Source of the DNA: Notolepis coatsorum | Lineage: Eukaryota; Chordata; Actinopteri; Aulopiformes; Paralepididae | Reading direction: 5' to 3' | DNA length: 64,000 nt | Assembly: GCA_963971535.1 (NCBI GenBank) | Contig: OZ020589.1 | Span: forward strand, 93,251,182-93,315,181 | In this document: piece by piece, positions 32,430 to 41,678 of the stretch | Layout of the letters: each line of letters starts with the position of its first letter | Numbering within the stretch: position 1 is the first letter of the stretch | The notes under the pieces: generated by a model | The model's input: the letters and a program-made list of their open reading frames with translations, nothing else | What the model was told of the DNA's origin: nothing | Databases searched by the model: none | Program-made: the position numbers and the translations under genes

Positions 32430-32537
32430 GCCACCCCCTGATTGGTCCCAGACCTAATCAGTTAAGCAGAGACAGATTAATCGCGTTGTCTATTTACACA
32501 TAAGGGTTTGCTGTAGGGGTCAGTCAACTTCACAAAG

Positions 32538-35153
32538 TCATAGGGTTATAGGGTCATGGTCATCATCGATTGTGTCTGGGAGTCGGGGCAGTTCTATGAA
32601 CCTCGCCACGGGACGGGTGTAAGTGCGACCCTGGACAAGCACTTCAGCTGCTCGGACCTTGCCGTCGGCACCGGTGATCACTTTGCTTACGCGGCCGGCC
32701 GGCCACATAGCTCTGGGCAGTGATTGATCAATAATCATGACGACTGTTCCTTCTGTCAAATTGTCTCTCTCCTTTACCCACTTCTGGCGGGTCTGTAGAG
32801 ACGGTAGGTAGTGCAGTAGGAATGTCCTTTGTTGTGCACTCTCTATGGTAGTGCAATCATCTATGTTGGGGTCTGCGGAGATAACAGTGCTCAATCCACA
32901 GAACACAGGCTTCTTATTCTCAGCCTCCTCCTGACTGGCTTCCCTCGGGATAGGCGTGGGCCACTCTCCTTCCGGGAGCTTTAGGAATGCTGGGCCGTCA
33001 CTGTAGACATTGCGACGGGTGAGGTCATCTAGGGGCATTCCCCGGGTGATGACGTCAGCTGGGTTCTGTTTTGTATCAACGTAGCGCCACTCTGTTTCTC
33101 CGGTTAACTCTTCGGTTAAGTCTTGAATCTCGGTGACTCTGACTCCCACGAAGACTTTGTACTTGCATGAGTCCGATTTGATCCAGGCGAGTACTGTCGT
33201 GGAATCTGACCACAGGATTGTTCTAGACACCGGTATGGTGAGCTCACGTTGGATGAGCGTGGCTAGGTGCGCTCCGGCTAGGGCTGCGCAGAGCTCTAGG
33301 CGTGGGATAGATTGTTGCTTGCGTGGGGCTATTCTCGAGCGGGCGAGGACAAATGCTGTGTAGATCTCTCCCCCCTCTTCTTGGGCCCGCAAGTAGGCTA
33401 CTGATCCGTATGCAACCTCTGAGGCGTCACTGAAGACGTGTAAGTCCATTTTACATGTCTCTGGCCTCACCGTGGGTGGGAAGTAGCTTCGGCGCATATT
33501 AACGCCTGGGAGTGAGTGGAGCTCCATCTCCCACTCTCTCCAGGTGGATGCAAGGTGTGCGGGAATGGGGTCGTCCCAGCCCTGGTCCTTGTCCCACAAT
33601 GCTCGTACAATCATTTTTGCCCTGGTGGTGTACGGTAGAATACATCCTAGCGGGTCATATTGTCGGGCGAGTGTTGTGTACACACTCCGTCTGGTGGTCG
33701 GCGCCGCCGCCGGCCTTCCCTGCTCCGTAGTCAGGGGCTTGTGTCTGTAGTGAAGCGAATCTGTTTTGAATCGCCACACCAATCCCAGGGTCATCTCCTG
33801 GGCTTCTCCCGGGATTGTAGCCATCCAGGTCTCGCTGCTGGCTGCCTTGTCCTCGGAGGAGAGGCTGCGCAGTACTTGCGGATCGCTGCTGGCCCACTGC
33901 CTGAGATCAAAGCCGCCTTTGATCAATGAGGCGCGGAGTTTAATCAGGAGAGCCTCGGCTTCTTCCTGGGTTGAAAGGCTTTGTAGACAGTTGTCTACGT
34001 AGAAGCTGTTCTTTACGCTGTGTCGGACCTCTTCGTCCGCTGCTGGGTCCTCTGCTACATGTTTCTGTAGTGCAAATGTAGCACAGCAGGGGCTGCACGT
34101 CGTTCCGAAGGGGAGGACTTCCCATTGGTAGATGGCTGGGTGCTCATCTCCTGGCTTCTCTCTCCATAGGAACCGTAACAGGGGCTTGTCCTCCTCTACT
34201 AATCTCACCTGCAGGAACATTCCTTTAATGTCCCCGCTGATGGCCACCTTTTCCTGGCGGAAGCGGAGTAGAACGCCGAGTAGGGAGGGGCCGAGTGTGG
34301 GACCGGGCAGTAACTCTTTATTCAGATTTTGGGATCCGATCTGGTAGCTGCAGTTAAATACTATGCGGTCTTTACCGTTGTGATGGACCTTGTGGTGAGG
34401 CACGTACCACGATTCAGTGGTCTGGTCAGCCTCTTTAATGTCCATCTTTGTGACGTGTCCCGCTGTGATGAGCTTCTCAATCTCAGCGCGGTATACACTT
34501 TCTTGGGCGGGGTTCTTGGCTAAGCGCCGCTCCGTGTTCAGCAGGTACCGTTCTGTGGCGTCTGTCTTGGCGTGGAAAGTAGGCATTCCTTCTCGCCGCA
34601 GGAGTGGCGTGGCGTATCTCAACACGCCGTTGACCGGGACTCTCTTGGTCCCTGTCTCGAGGAGGTGAATGGCGTAAATGTCATCTTTAGAGCGAATGTC
34701 TTTCTTTACGTTCTTAAAGGGCATTTGTTCCAAGGTCCATAACCGCTCTACGTGTTGCAGGAGTGCGGTTTCTCCCTCTGTGACTCGGGAGTGGAGACAT
34801 CTAGTGGCTGTACTTCGGTTGAGAGATTTGGCGAGCGGGCCTTGGAGAGTCCATCCCAAACGGGTCTCGACTGCTGCAGGACAGCCTCGGGGTCCGGTAT
34901 GAACCCGGTCTATCGGGACAATGAGGTCTGCATGGTCGGAGCCTATCAACAGGGTCGGCATAGCATTGTCTATGAGCGGGATCGGTAACTTGCGCAGATG
35001 TGCATATTTCTCCATCAGCTTGGCGACGGGGTATGTGTACCGCGACAGTCCTATTTCTTGGCTGGTGAAAGCGTCTGTAATCTGGTACCGTCGCTCAGGC
35101 TGGCCGCTTGCTGCGATAGAGAATGAGACATTCTCGCCCTTTATCGTCTTCAA
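32538..35153 (-). pseudogene. pol: BEL/Pao pol: RT and RNase H, integrase catalytic core missing (871 codons)
   Basis: The frame has no ATG at its 5' end (first counted codon is TTG), so it depends on reading from gag. Domain order by residue: a conserved pre-RT segment (LLIGSDHADLI, about 70; TRLGWTLQGP, about 97-106); RT with ISGDIKGMFLQV and the active-site FYVDN (about 384-388, D-N rather than D-D); RNase H with FSDASEVAYG (D576), RLELCAALAG (E620) and LWSDSTTV (D650). At about residue 770-777 (near 32834) the protein passes directly into RTFLLHYLPSLQTRQKW and LPRAMWPAGRV, a C-terminal domain that in full-length relatives follows integrase. The zinc-binding and DDE parts of integrase are absent. 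The deletion is in frame and no stop follows until the normal end. Confidence 0.9.
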
Positions 35154-35161
35154 ATCTCGTC

Positions 35162-37477
35162 TTATTGTCCGAATTGTCGTTTGGGTTTCGCTTCCCCCAG
35201 CCCTAGCTGGGCCGCAGCGGAGGCGAGCAGAAGGGTCTTCTCTGACCCGTCATCGAGGACGGCGTAAGTGTCCAGGACTTTATTCTGGTAGCTTAGTGTC
35301 ACACGCACTACTTTTAGGAGTACTCGGGCTCCACTGCTGCTGGCGGGATCGATGTACATGACGCTCGCTTTGCTGCTGGATGGTGCGGGTGAAGGGCGCC
35401 GTCTGTTACTGTCGTGAAGTATGTCCAGATGGGCTCCATCGCACTTGGTGCACCTTTTCTTTAAGCGGCATTCGGCTGCCATGTGTGAGCGCGCACAGCG
35501 AAAACAGCGCTTGTTGGACTTTATCCATTGACTTGCTTCCTCCGCGTTCAGCTTGGGGAAGGAGTCACATTGCGCTAGCCAGTGTTCTTTCTCACAGTAG
35601 GGGCACACTATCTTCCACTTCTCCGTTCTGGAGGGGGTACTGTGGCTCCTGCTGCTCGGTACTGACTCTGATTGGTGCATCACAGTCACCGATCTTCTTC
35701 CATCATTTAGTCGTCTGGTTCCTTCTCTGGAGCCAGGGGTGCTCTGTCCGAATGTATCTAGCCGTAGGCTGCTGACTTCTCTCGCCAGGAAGTCTGCTAG
35801 ATCGAGGAGGTTCGGTTCGGGGCCATTCGGGTCTCGGTGGTCTCTCTGCCGCCTAAAACGCTCCTGTCGAGCGGGCGGCAGCTTCTCCAAGATCCTTTCC
35901 ACATTTGAGTTGGCGTAAAGTTCATGCCTCCCCTTCTCTCTCTGCGCTCCCAACATCCCTACCAGGGACTGCACTCTGATGGACAGGTCGTCCAGTGCTC
36001 GATTGTCTATTGCTGGGGGTAAGCGGTCGATGTGTCGGATCTCCTGGATCACGTAATCCCATATGCGCCCATACCTCTGGTCCAATGCTACCAGCGCTGC
36101 TGTGTATGGGGTGGTGGAAGTCGCGTAGGCGAGCGCTATATTATGTGCGCGGGGTACCTTTAAGTGCTTCAGTAGGATGGCGTATTTATGGCGTTCATCC
36201 AATACATCCACCAACATGGTCTCCAGACACATGCGGAGTTCTGTATACTGGGCCCGGTTCTCTTGGGTGAAGTCGGGTACCATAGGCGTGCCAATGTATG
36301 ACGCTGACTGTGGATACATCGGCGAGCGTTGGGGGAGAGGCCTCCTAGGCGAGTCTCCTCCCGCTCCTTGGTATGGGCTGGTACCGGCAGTGTACCATGG
36401 CCCGCTTGTCCAGGTGCTGTTCCTCGGTGCGGGTCGTGCGTCGTGCTCACCCGGGTATAGAGTCGGGGGTCTGTAGCGCAGCTCCGCGGGAGTATAGCCT
36501 GGGCTGTACCGGACCTCCTGGTCCGGTAGAGTACTGTGCTGTCGTCGGGCGTGGTTCTCCTCCTCTTCCTCTTTGTCTTCAGTTAGGTCATCCAGTGCTT
36601 GTAGTCTCTGGTTTAGCCTCTCCACAGGATATGCTGCTCCTTCCCGGTTGCTAGGTCTCGCTTGGACCGGTGGGGGGAGGTGGTCTGTGGGGGGTATAGA
36701 CCTCGTCTGTTGGTCAAGTTCAGGGTTGTTTACTCGGCTAGGGGGTGCCGCCCTGGAGGTGTGTCTAGACGAGTTCCTGGAGCCTCTGGCGGAGGGAGAG
36801 GGTGTTGTCCGTCTGATCAGCTGTTCTATTAGTTGCGCTTGCTGTCTGTCGCGCTCTGCGTCCCGTAGAGCACCAGCAGCTGCTCGCTGGCTGTCTGCTC
36901 GGTCTCGGGCCACATTCTCTTCCCTCTGAATGCGTCTTATTTCTAGACGTATATGCTCTTCTTCGCTCCGCTGCTGGATCTGCAGTCGGTCGCGTTCAGC
37001 CGCGGCGTTCAGGCTGATGAGGAAGGCCTGCTGTAGGGTCCTCTCTGCCTCGCTGGGAGAAGGCGGTTGTATAGGGGAGCCTTCCCTCGGGGTACTCCTT
37101 GCGGAGCCTTGGAGCTCTATCTCCACGGTGCTCTCCCCGTCTTCTTCCGTGCCGAGTTCTCTCTCGGTAGCGTTGTATTCCTCCCGGGACTCATCGGGGA
37201 CTACTTCTTCAGTACTGGCGGGGTGTGAAGTCATGTCTGGTTCCCACTGGTCCCCACCGTGAACTTGGTCAGTTACATTAGAACCCGTAGGGGCCTCTAT
37301 GGTCGGGGTAGTCTGGGCGTTGGGGTTAGACATACTTTTACTTTCTAGTTTTACCGCGTTTACTGTTAGTAGAAGACTAGGTTGTTGACTGACAGCGTAA
37401 GCCTCTAAGTACTGAGGGAGCCGTCGTTCGCGCTGCGGGTGTTGGTTAGGAGGATCGTTTCGTGGAGTGTTCATCAT
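35162..37477 (-). CDS. gag: BEL/Pao gag and protease
   Basis: The start is chosen at the tandem ATG-ATG (37477-37472). The longer open frame begins at a GTG upstream that is less likely. The product has a charged N-terminal region, a coiled-coil rich in Gln/Arg/Glu (roughly residues 130-230), the Pao-type capsid segment, then cysteine knuckles (CPYCEKEHWLAQC; CFRCARSHMAAEC; CTKCDGAHLDILH) and the retroviral-type protease active site LDDGSEK near the C-terminus. It packages element RNA and processes the polyprotein. It ends at a stop at 35162-35164 while pol continues in the -1 frame just past it. The phase change maps to the five-base run at 35194-35198. BEL/Pao elements usually have one fused frame, so this is either an indel or a recoding site. 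Confidence 0.85.
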   Translation of the reverse strand: MMNTPRNDPPNQHPQRERRLPQYLEAYAVSQQPSLLLTVNAVKLESKSMSNPNAQTTPTIEAPTGSNVTDQVHGGDQWEPDMTSHPASTEEVVPDESREEYNATERELGTEEDGESTVEIELQGSARSTPREGSPIQPPSPSEAERTLQQAFLISLNAAAERDRLQIQQRSEEEHIRLEIRRIQREENVARDRADSQRAAAGALRDAERDRQQAQLIEQLIRRTTPSPSARGSRNSSRHTSRAAPPSRVNNPELDQQTRSIPPTDHLPPPVQARPSNREGAAYPVERLNQRLQALDDLTEDKEEEEENHARRQHSTLPDQEVRYSPGYTPAELRYRPPTLYPGEHDARPAPRNSTWTSGPWYTAGTSPYQGAGGDSPRRPLPQRSPMYPQSASYIGTPMVPDFTQENRAQYTELRMCLETMLVDVLDERHKYAILLKHLKVPRAHNIALAYATSTTPYTAALVALDQRYGRIWDYVIQEIRHIDRLPPAIDNRALDDLSIRVQSLVGMLGAQREKGRHELYANSNVERILEKLPPARQERFRRQRDHRDPNGPEPNLLDLADFLAREVSSLRLDTFGQSTPGSREGTRRLNDGRRSVTVMHQSESVPSSRSHSTPSRTEKWKIVCPYCEKEHWLAQCDSFPKLNAEEASQWIKSNKRCFRCARSHMAAECRLKKRCTKCDGAHLDILHDSNRRRPSPAPSSSKASVMYIDPASSSGARVLLKVVRVTLSYQNKVLDTYAVLDDGSEKTLLLASAAAQLGLGEAKPKRQFGQ
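35194..35198 (-). other. gag-to-pol frame change at a G5 run
   Basis: Upstream of this run the gag frame matches protease. Downstream the -1 frame gives the conserved pre-RT residues (IRRDLKTIKG). A one-base indel in the G run, or ribosomal slippage on it, would explain the two frames. Confidence 0.5.
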
Positions 37478-37526
37478 AGGCCATTTCAATATTAATAACA
37501 CTATATTAATATTACACTAATTACCC

Positions 37527-37543
37527 TCCGGCTCGAAGGACCA
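37527..37543 (-). other. BEL/Pao primer-binding site, tRNA-Tyr
   Basis: The plus strand reads TCCGGCTCGAAGGACCA, equal to the 3' end of tRNA-Tyr(GUA) with CCA, so the minus strand is its 17-base complement. It lies two bases from the 5' LTR. Confidence 0.85.
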
Positions 37544-37545
37544 AT

Positions 37546-38970
37546 TGTAACTGAGGGGTACAATTCCCTGACTGTATTACTAGATATGATACTTACTACC
37601 ACTACCTTTGTACTTTATATTCGGCCACCCAGTACTCGGCATAAATATATTATGATGAACACTGTCACGTAGATGAAACGGATCCAACACAAATGTACGA
37701 ATTAGAAATAGGTCTTTATTTCTACACAGCGATGGTGTGTAGAGCAAGCACTTAATCAAATCAATCACATTTATGAATGGGAATTAGTATGCACTTTTAT
37801 GGCAAGAGTATTCGTCGGTATATCAATAGAGAATGTCCAATCTCTGAAGGCGCAGGTGGTACATATACGACCTGGAATAGTTAAGGAATAATAGCAATGA
37901 TACTTTAATGATTATAGAACTGGATACACTAGGGGGGAATTCCGGTCGCTTGTAAGACAACTGGAGAAGGGGGGGGGGGTAGAGTCTGGCTGTATCCGTC
38001 TGGCCGAGGGTATCCTGGGAGAACCCACGGTTGTGCGGCTCGGTGCCTCAGCGATCCTCGATCCACAGATGAAAGCAGTTGGACTCTCTGTGGGCCGGCT
38101 TCCTTCGGTCCACGATGGAGAGACGTGAAGCGACCTCGTCGTGTAGAGCGTCTCCTCACCTGTCGTCCTCTCCGGGGGGGGGTTTCCAACACACGGCAGT
38201 GTTGGTCTTTATCCATAGAATAATCACTGTATACAAAGCATAATCCGTGCCTGGGAAGGCGGGCTGTCGTCGGTAGAATAATCCGGTATGCAGGTCCACT
38301 CGCTCGTCGGCTCTGGGGCTCCTCGGGTGCAGCCTCACATGGGGTCGGCCACCCTGGATAAGCAGCCAGTTCTCTGCCCGAAACGATGGGGTACTGACTA
38401 CGATAGTATTCTCACCGCACGAAGCACTACATATGAATAGACTATTATTAGCTTAATAGACTACGTCCAACTCGACGATATAGTGCCAAATATGACTATT
38501 CAAATATTAATATACACGATGTCTCAATACCGATGGTAGGCCGAACTTGGCCTTACTCCCACACGTGGCGTCGCGGGGAGGCTTTACGTCTGTCACTCTA
38601 TTGGAGGGTAAGAAACTGGACTAAAAAGGAAGTCCTACTTTCGTAGCGCAGTATATATACGCACTATGAACAAATAGTACCGTTAGTGGTGCGGTAGCCA
38701 GATTCCTACGCGGAACTAGGACTTGTTCGTACATGTTGAGCGGTACATTTGAACTGGGTCTGGGGGGTATGGCAGCCTGGCACCAAGGTCTCGACCAATA
38801 GTAGAATGGAGACTATTATGGGATGTTCAGTAGGCTAGAATGGATATTCAATGCATATTGTACAAGGAATATACAAGGGATATCAAGGAATATTAGAGAA
38901 TATACAAATACAATTAAATATATATATATAATAAATATATATATTCGGTTTAATCTGGCCCTTCACAACA
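37546..38970 (-). repeat. BEL/Pao 5' LTR (1425 bp, promoter copy)
   Basis: Near-identical partner of 31004-32429. On the minus strand a TATATATA (38652-38659) lies upstream of AATAAA (37715-37720), giving the U3-R order. Short open frames in both LTRs are duplicated shadows, not genes. Confidence 0.92.
38652..38659 (-). promoter_or_regulatory. Candidate TATA box of the BEL/Pao 5' LTR
   Basis: The palindromic TATATATA inside U3 recurs at the same place in the other LTR (about 32111-32119). Confidence 0.45.
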
Positions 38971-38975
38971 CTAAC

Positions 38976-39688
38976 CTTTATTCTCTCCACCAACTCTAAC
39001 CAGATTGCTATGCTGGCTTCATTGACACCTAAAATTCTTGCGGTAGATATCTCGAGATAGGTAAGAACCCATACCTTCCGGCCCATTTTATCCGGTTGAA
39101 TCCAGCGTGATGCTATCAGCTTTTTAGCAGCCGTAAGACCGGACACAATTTTTCTCTTTAGCTGTATAGAGGCTGCTAACTGAGAAACATCATTCAACAA
39201 CAATACAGAAGGCAGTACAGGTATGGTCAGAAATAAAAATTCTGATAATTGCGTGGTTACTTCTTCCCAGAATATCTTAACAGGGGGGCATTCCCAATAC
39301 ATATGCATAAATGTACCGATATCACCCCTTAGACACAAGGAGCAGAGAGTCTTGCTTAAGCCCCATTCGGTTCAATCTTATAGGAGTCAGGTAAGTCCTA
39401 TGAATAAAATTAAGATTAATCTGTTGATGATCCGGGTTGCGTGCCGCTAGTCGAACGTTTGCCCAGACTTCATGCCAATCAAAAGCTACTTCCAAGTCTG
39501 GTATATCCTTCCTCCAAACTGAGTCTAGGGGAAGGATTCCATACGAAGACGTAAGTAAGTGATGATAAGTCAGATACGAAGCCTCTCGATGTCTCCCTTT
39601 CATAAAAGAATTTGTGATATCTGTGGTGCTCAAGTGGTATCTTTAATGGGACTCCATGAGTCTTTAAAGTTGCTAATAACTGTATATA
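38976..39688 (-). pseudogene. L1 ORF2, C-terminal segment
   Basis: This is the continuation of the L1 ORF2 after Gypsy-4. It starts in phase with residues YIQLLATLKTHG next to 39688, continues through NLNFIHRTYLTP, and ends with the cysteine/histidine motif GTFMHMYWECP (near 39290-39340) and AIWLELVERIKV at the BEL junction (38976). A few bases across the BEL insertion the ORF2 stop TGA follows. The zinc-like C-terminal region helps L1 ORF2 bind RNA (family knowledge). At least one frame change lies within this segment. Confidence 0.8.
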
Positions 39689-41512
39689 TGTAGCAGGGTG
39701 GATTATCCCTGCTTCGTGGGAACGGTTGCTGGCAGTCATGAGGTAGCTGGACACAGTAGAGCTACGTCTGACTGCACCCTCGTCTTTGGGCCTGGAGCGT
39801 CGACTGGAGGCTGGTAGTGTGAGTGGATGGGGCCCGGGATTTACCAACCTGGTCTGGTACTCTGGTCTTCCTCCCCTGCAGCAGGGCAGTCAGCAGTACT
39901 CCCCAACACGCTCCCACTTCCCCCAGTTGCTCCTTAAGCCCTCCCACACCTAGTGACTGAATTGTAAATAAATACCCTGAGTTCCCCCCGCAAGCAGTAC
40001 CCTCCCTCAATGACCCTAGAAACCTTACAATGAAAAGGGAAAGGTGGAATAGGAAGGGGTTAATTATATTAACGTTACCCACACCAAAAGGGTTGTCAAA
40101 CGGCTCATGGATAGACACACACACAAATCTCCTATCTAATTCTTTAATGTTACTTATTCTGGTCCGTTACAATGATTTAATATAAGTGACCAATTGGACT
40201 GAAGTCCCACTATAGTGCTGCTTGTAACTCCATACCTCATGAACACGTATATTATACACCCACCTCTTGGTTACTGTCAGGGATAATATACTTCAATGTG
40301 TTTGACTCATCGCCCACGTCTGGGTCTTCACTCTGTATAATACCTCAAAAGGCTTTAATTATACGGCAAGAATAATACCTCTCTAGGCTTTATTTATAAT
40401 ACACCAGGTCTGTAACTTCACCACAGAGAAAGGGTTAACTAGATGGGAAAATATTATTAACACCAACACGGTATCACACTCAAAGGAAATGAAAAGAAAG
40501 CAAAAGGGTGGGCCCACTAATACCTTACAAAAGTCCTATCTTAATGCCGGCATATATTGTTTGGGGTTCCCCTTATGAACTGTAATAGCAACGCTGACTT
40601 CGCCCGCGGGCTGCACCACACTGTGTACGGTGTAAGGCTCCGGAGCATAGATGCTCATTTATACTCATCCAAAATGGCCGCCTCACTGTCGTCCGGAAGG
40701 CAAGATGGCGTCGAACACTCTCGGCGGTGACACCAGCAGGCGGAGCTGGAGGAGAGAGGCAGTGCTGGCTGAGAGCGTGTGCTGGGCGATGACGACCTCT
40801 GCTGGACGGGGCGAACTCCCGTAGGCTGCAGGCAGCCAGGTGTAGATCTGGTCGCAGGTAGCCGGGGCAGACTGGTTGCAGGCAGCCGGAGCAGACTGGT
40901 TGTAGGTCCACGCGCGTATCTGGGCTCGCACTCTATACCGTCACACTGCTACTGTAACCCGACTACTATGGACTCAGATATGCTGTTAGCCGCACGCTAC
41001 TTATACCGCCACACTACTACTGTAACCCGACTACTATGAACGTTAGTGCTTTGTTCTGTACTGTTTGCTCACACACTATCGCTGGTACTTCCAGGACATC
41101 ACATCAACTAGCAAGTACTCCTTATCACCCGTCGCTATCCCACGGGGCTCTTCCAGATCACTCCTTCAACGAGGCTCTTCCGGAGCACACGCCCGTTGCG
41201 ACTGTTCATGGTCAAGTTCACTGCCGAAGAGGCTCGCCTTCCATCTCTCGCCTCCATATATCTCCTCCCCTCTCTCTCCGACACTCTCTGCCTGCTACCG
41301 CCCCCTGCTGGTCCCGCCTACTAGTCACACAGGGGAAAGGATTGTAGAATAGAATCCAGTACTGCCGTTTATAATCCATATTTCGGCCGGTAGAAGAAAG
41401 AGAAACTCGCATCATTGTTCGTGAGAATATAAATGATGTCTTTGTGCACAAAGGGGAAGTAAAAGGTTACGTTAGCACTTCTGAATAATAGAAGAATATT
41501 CAGGATGCTACA
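39689..41512 (-). repeat. Gypsy-4 3' LTR (1824 bp)
   Basis: Pairs with 47074-48908. The two differ by scattered substitutions and small indels (for example CAGT near 47125 and CGCCGCGC near 48074 are only in the right copy), so Gypsy-4 is older than Gypsy-2. Open frames inside are shadows. Confidence 0.92.
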
Positions 41513-41526
41513 TTTCCCCCCACTTT
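41513..41526 (-). other. Gypsy-4 polypurine tract
   Basis: The minus strand reads AAAGTGGGGGGAAA directly before the 3' LTR. Confidence 0.8.
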
Positions 41527-41678
41527 GAACTTGCTAAGTCCTCTGCAAGTTAACTCAATGAAACACCAACCAACGCATGCATGAAAACGGTCCTGAGACC
41601 AACAGTTTCACACATAGATCAACAATCACACATTATGCTAACAGTTTCACACACTCCTTCATGAGTTGGACACACTGT

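Larger units (their letters stand above)
31004..38970 (-). mobile_element. BEL/Pao LTR retrotransposon with integrase core deleted
   Basis: LTRs lie at 31004-32429 and 37546-38970, with TSD CTAAC (30999-31003 and 38971-38975), a tRNA-Tyr primer site (37527-37543), a polypurine tract (32430-32440, minus strand CAGGGGGTGGC) and gag and pol frames. The LTRs differ at about three substitutions plus one base of a G run, so it is fairly young. Pol jumps from the end of RNase H straight to the C-terminal domain that normally follows integrase, without breaking the frame. The element sits at the 3' end of L1 ORF2. Confidence 0.93.

Noticed and set aside
40573..41451. Small frames repeated in both Gypsy-4 LTRs
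   Set aside because: They follow from LTR duplication and lie opposite or outside the coding region.
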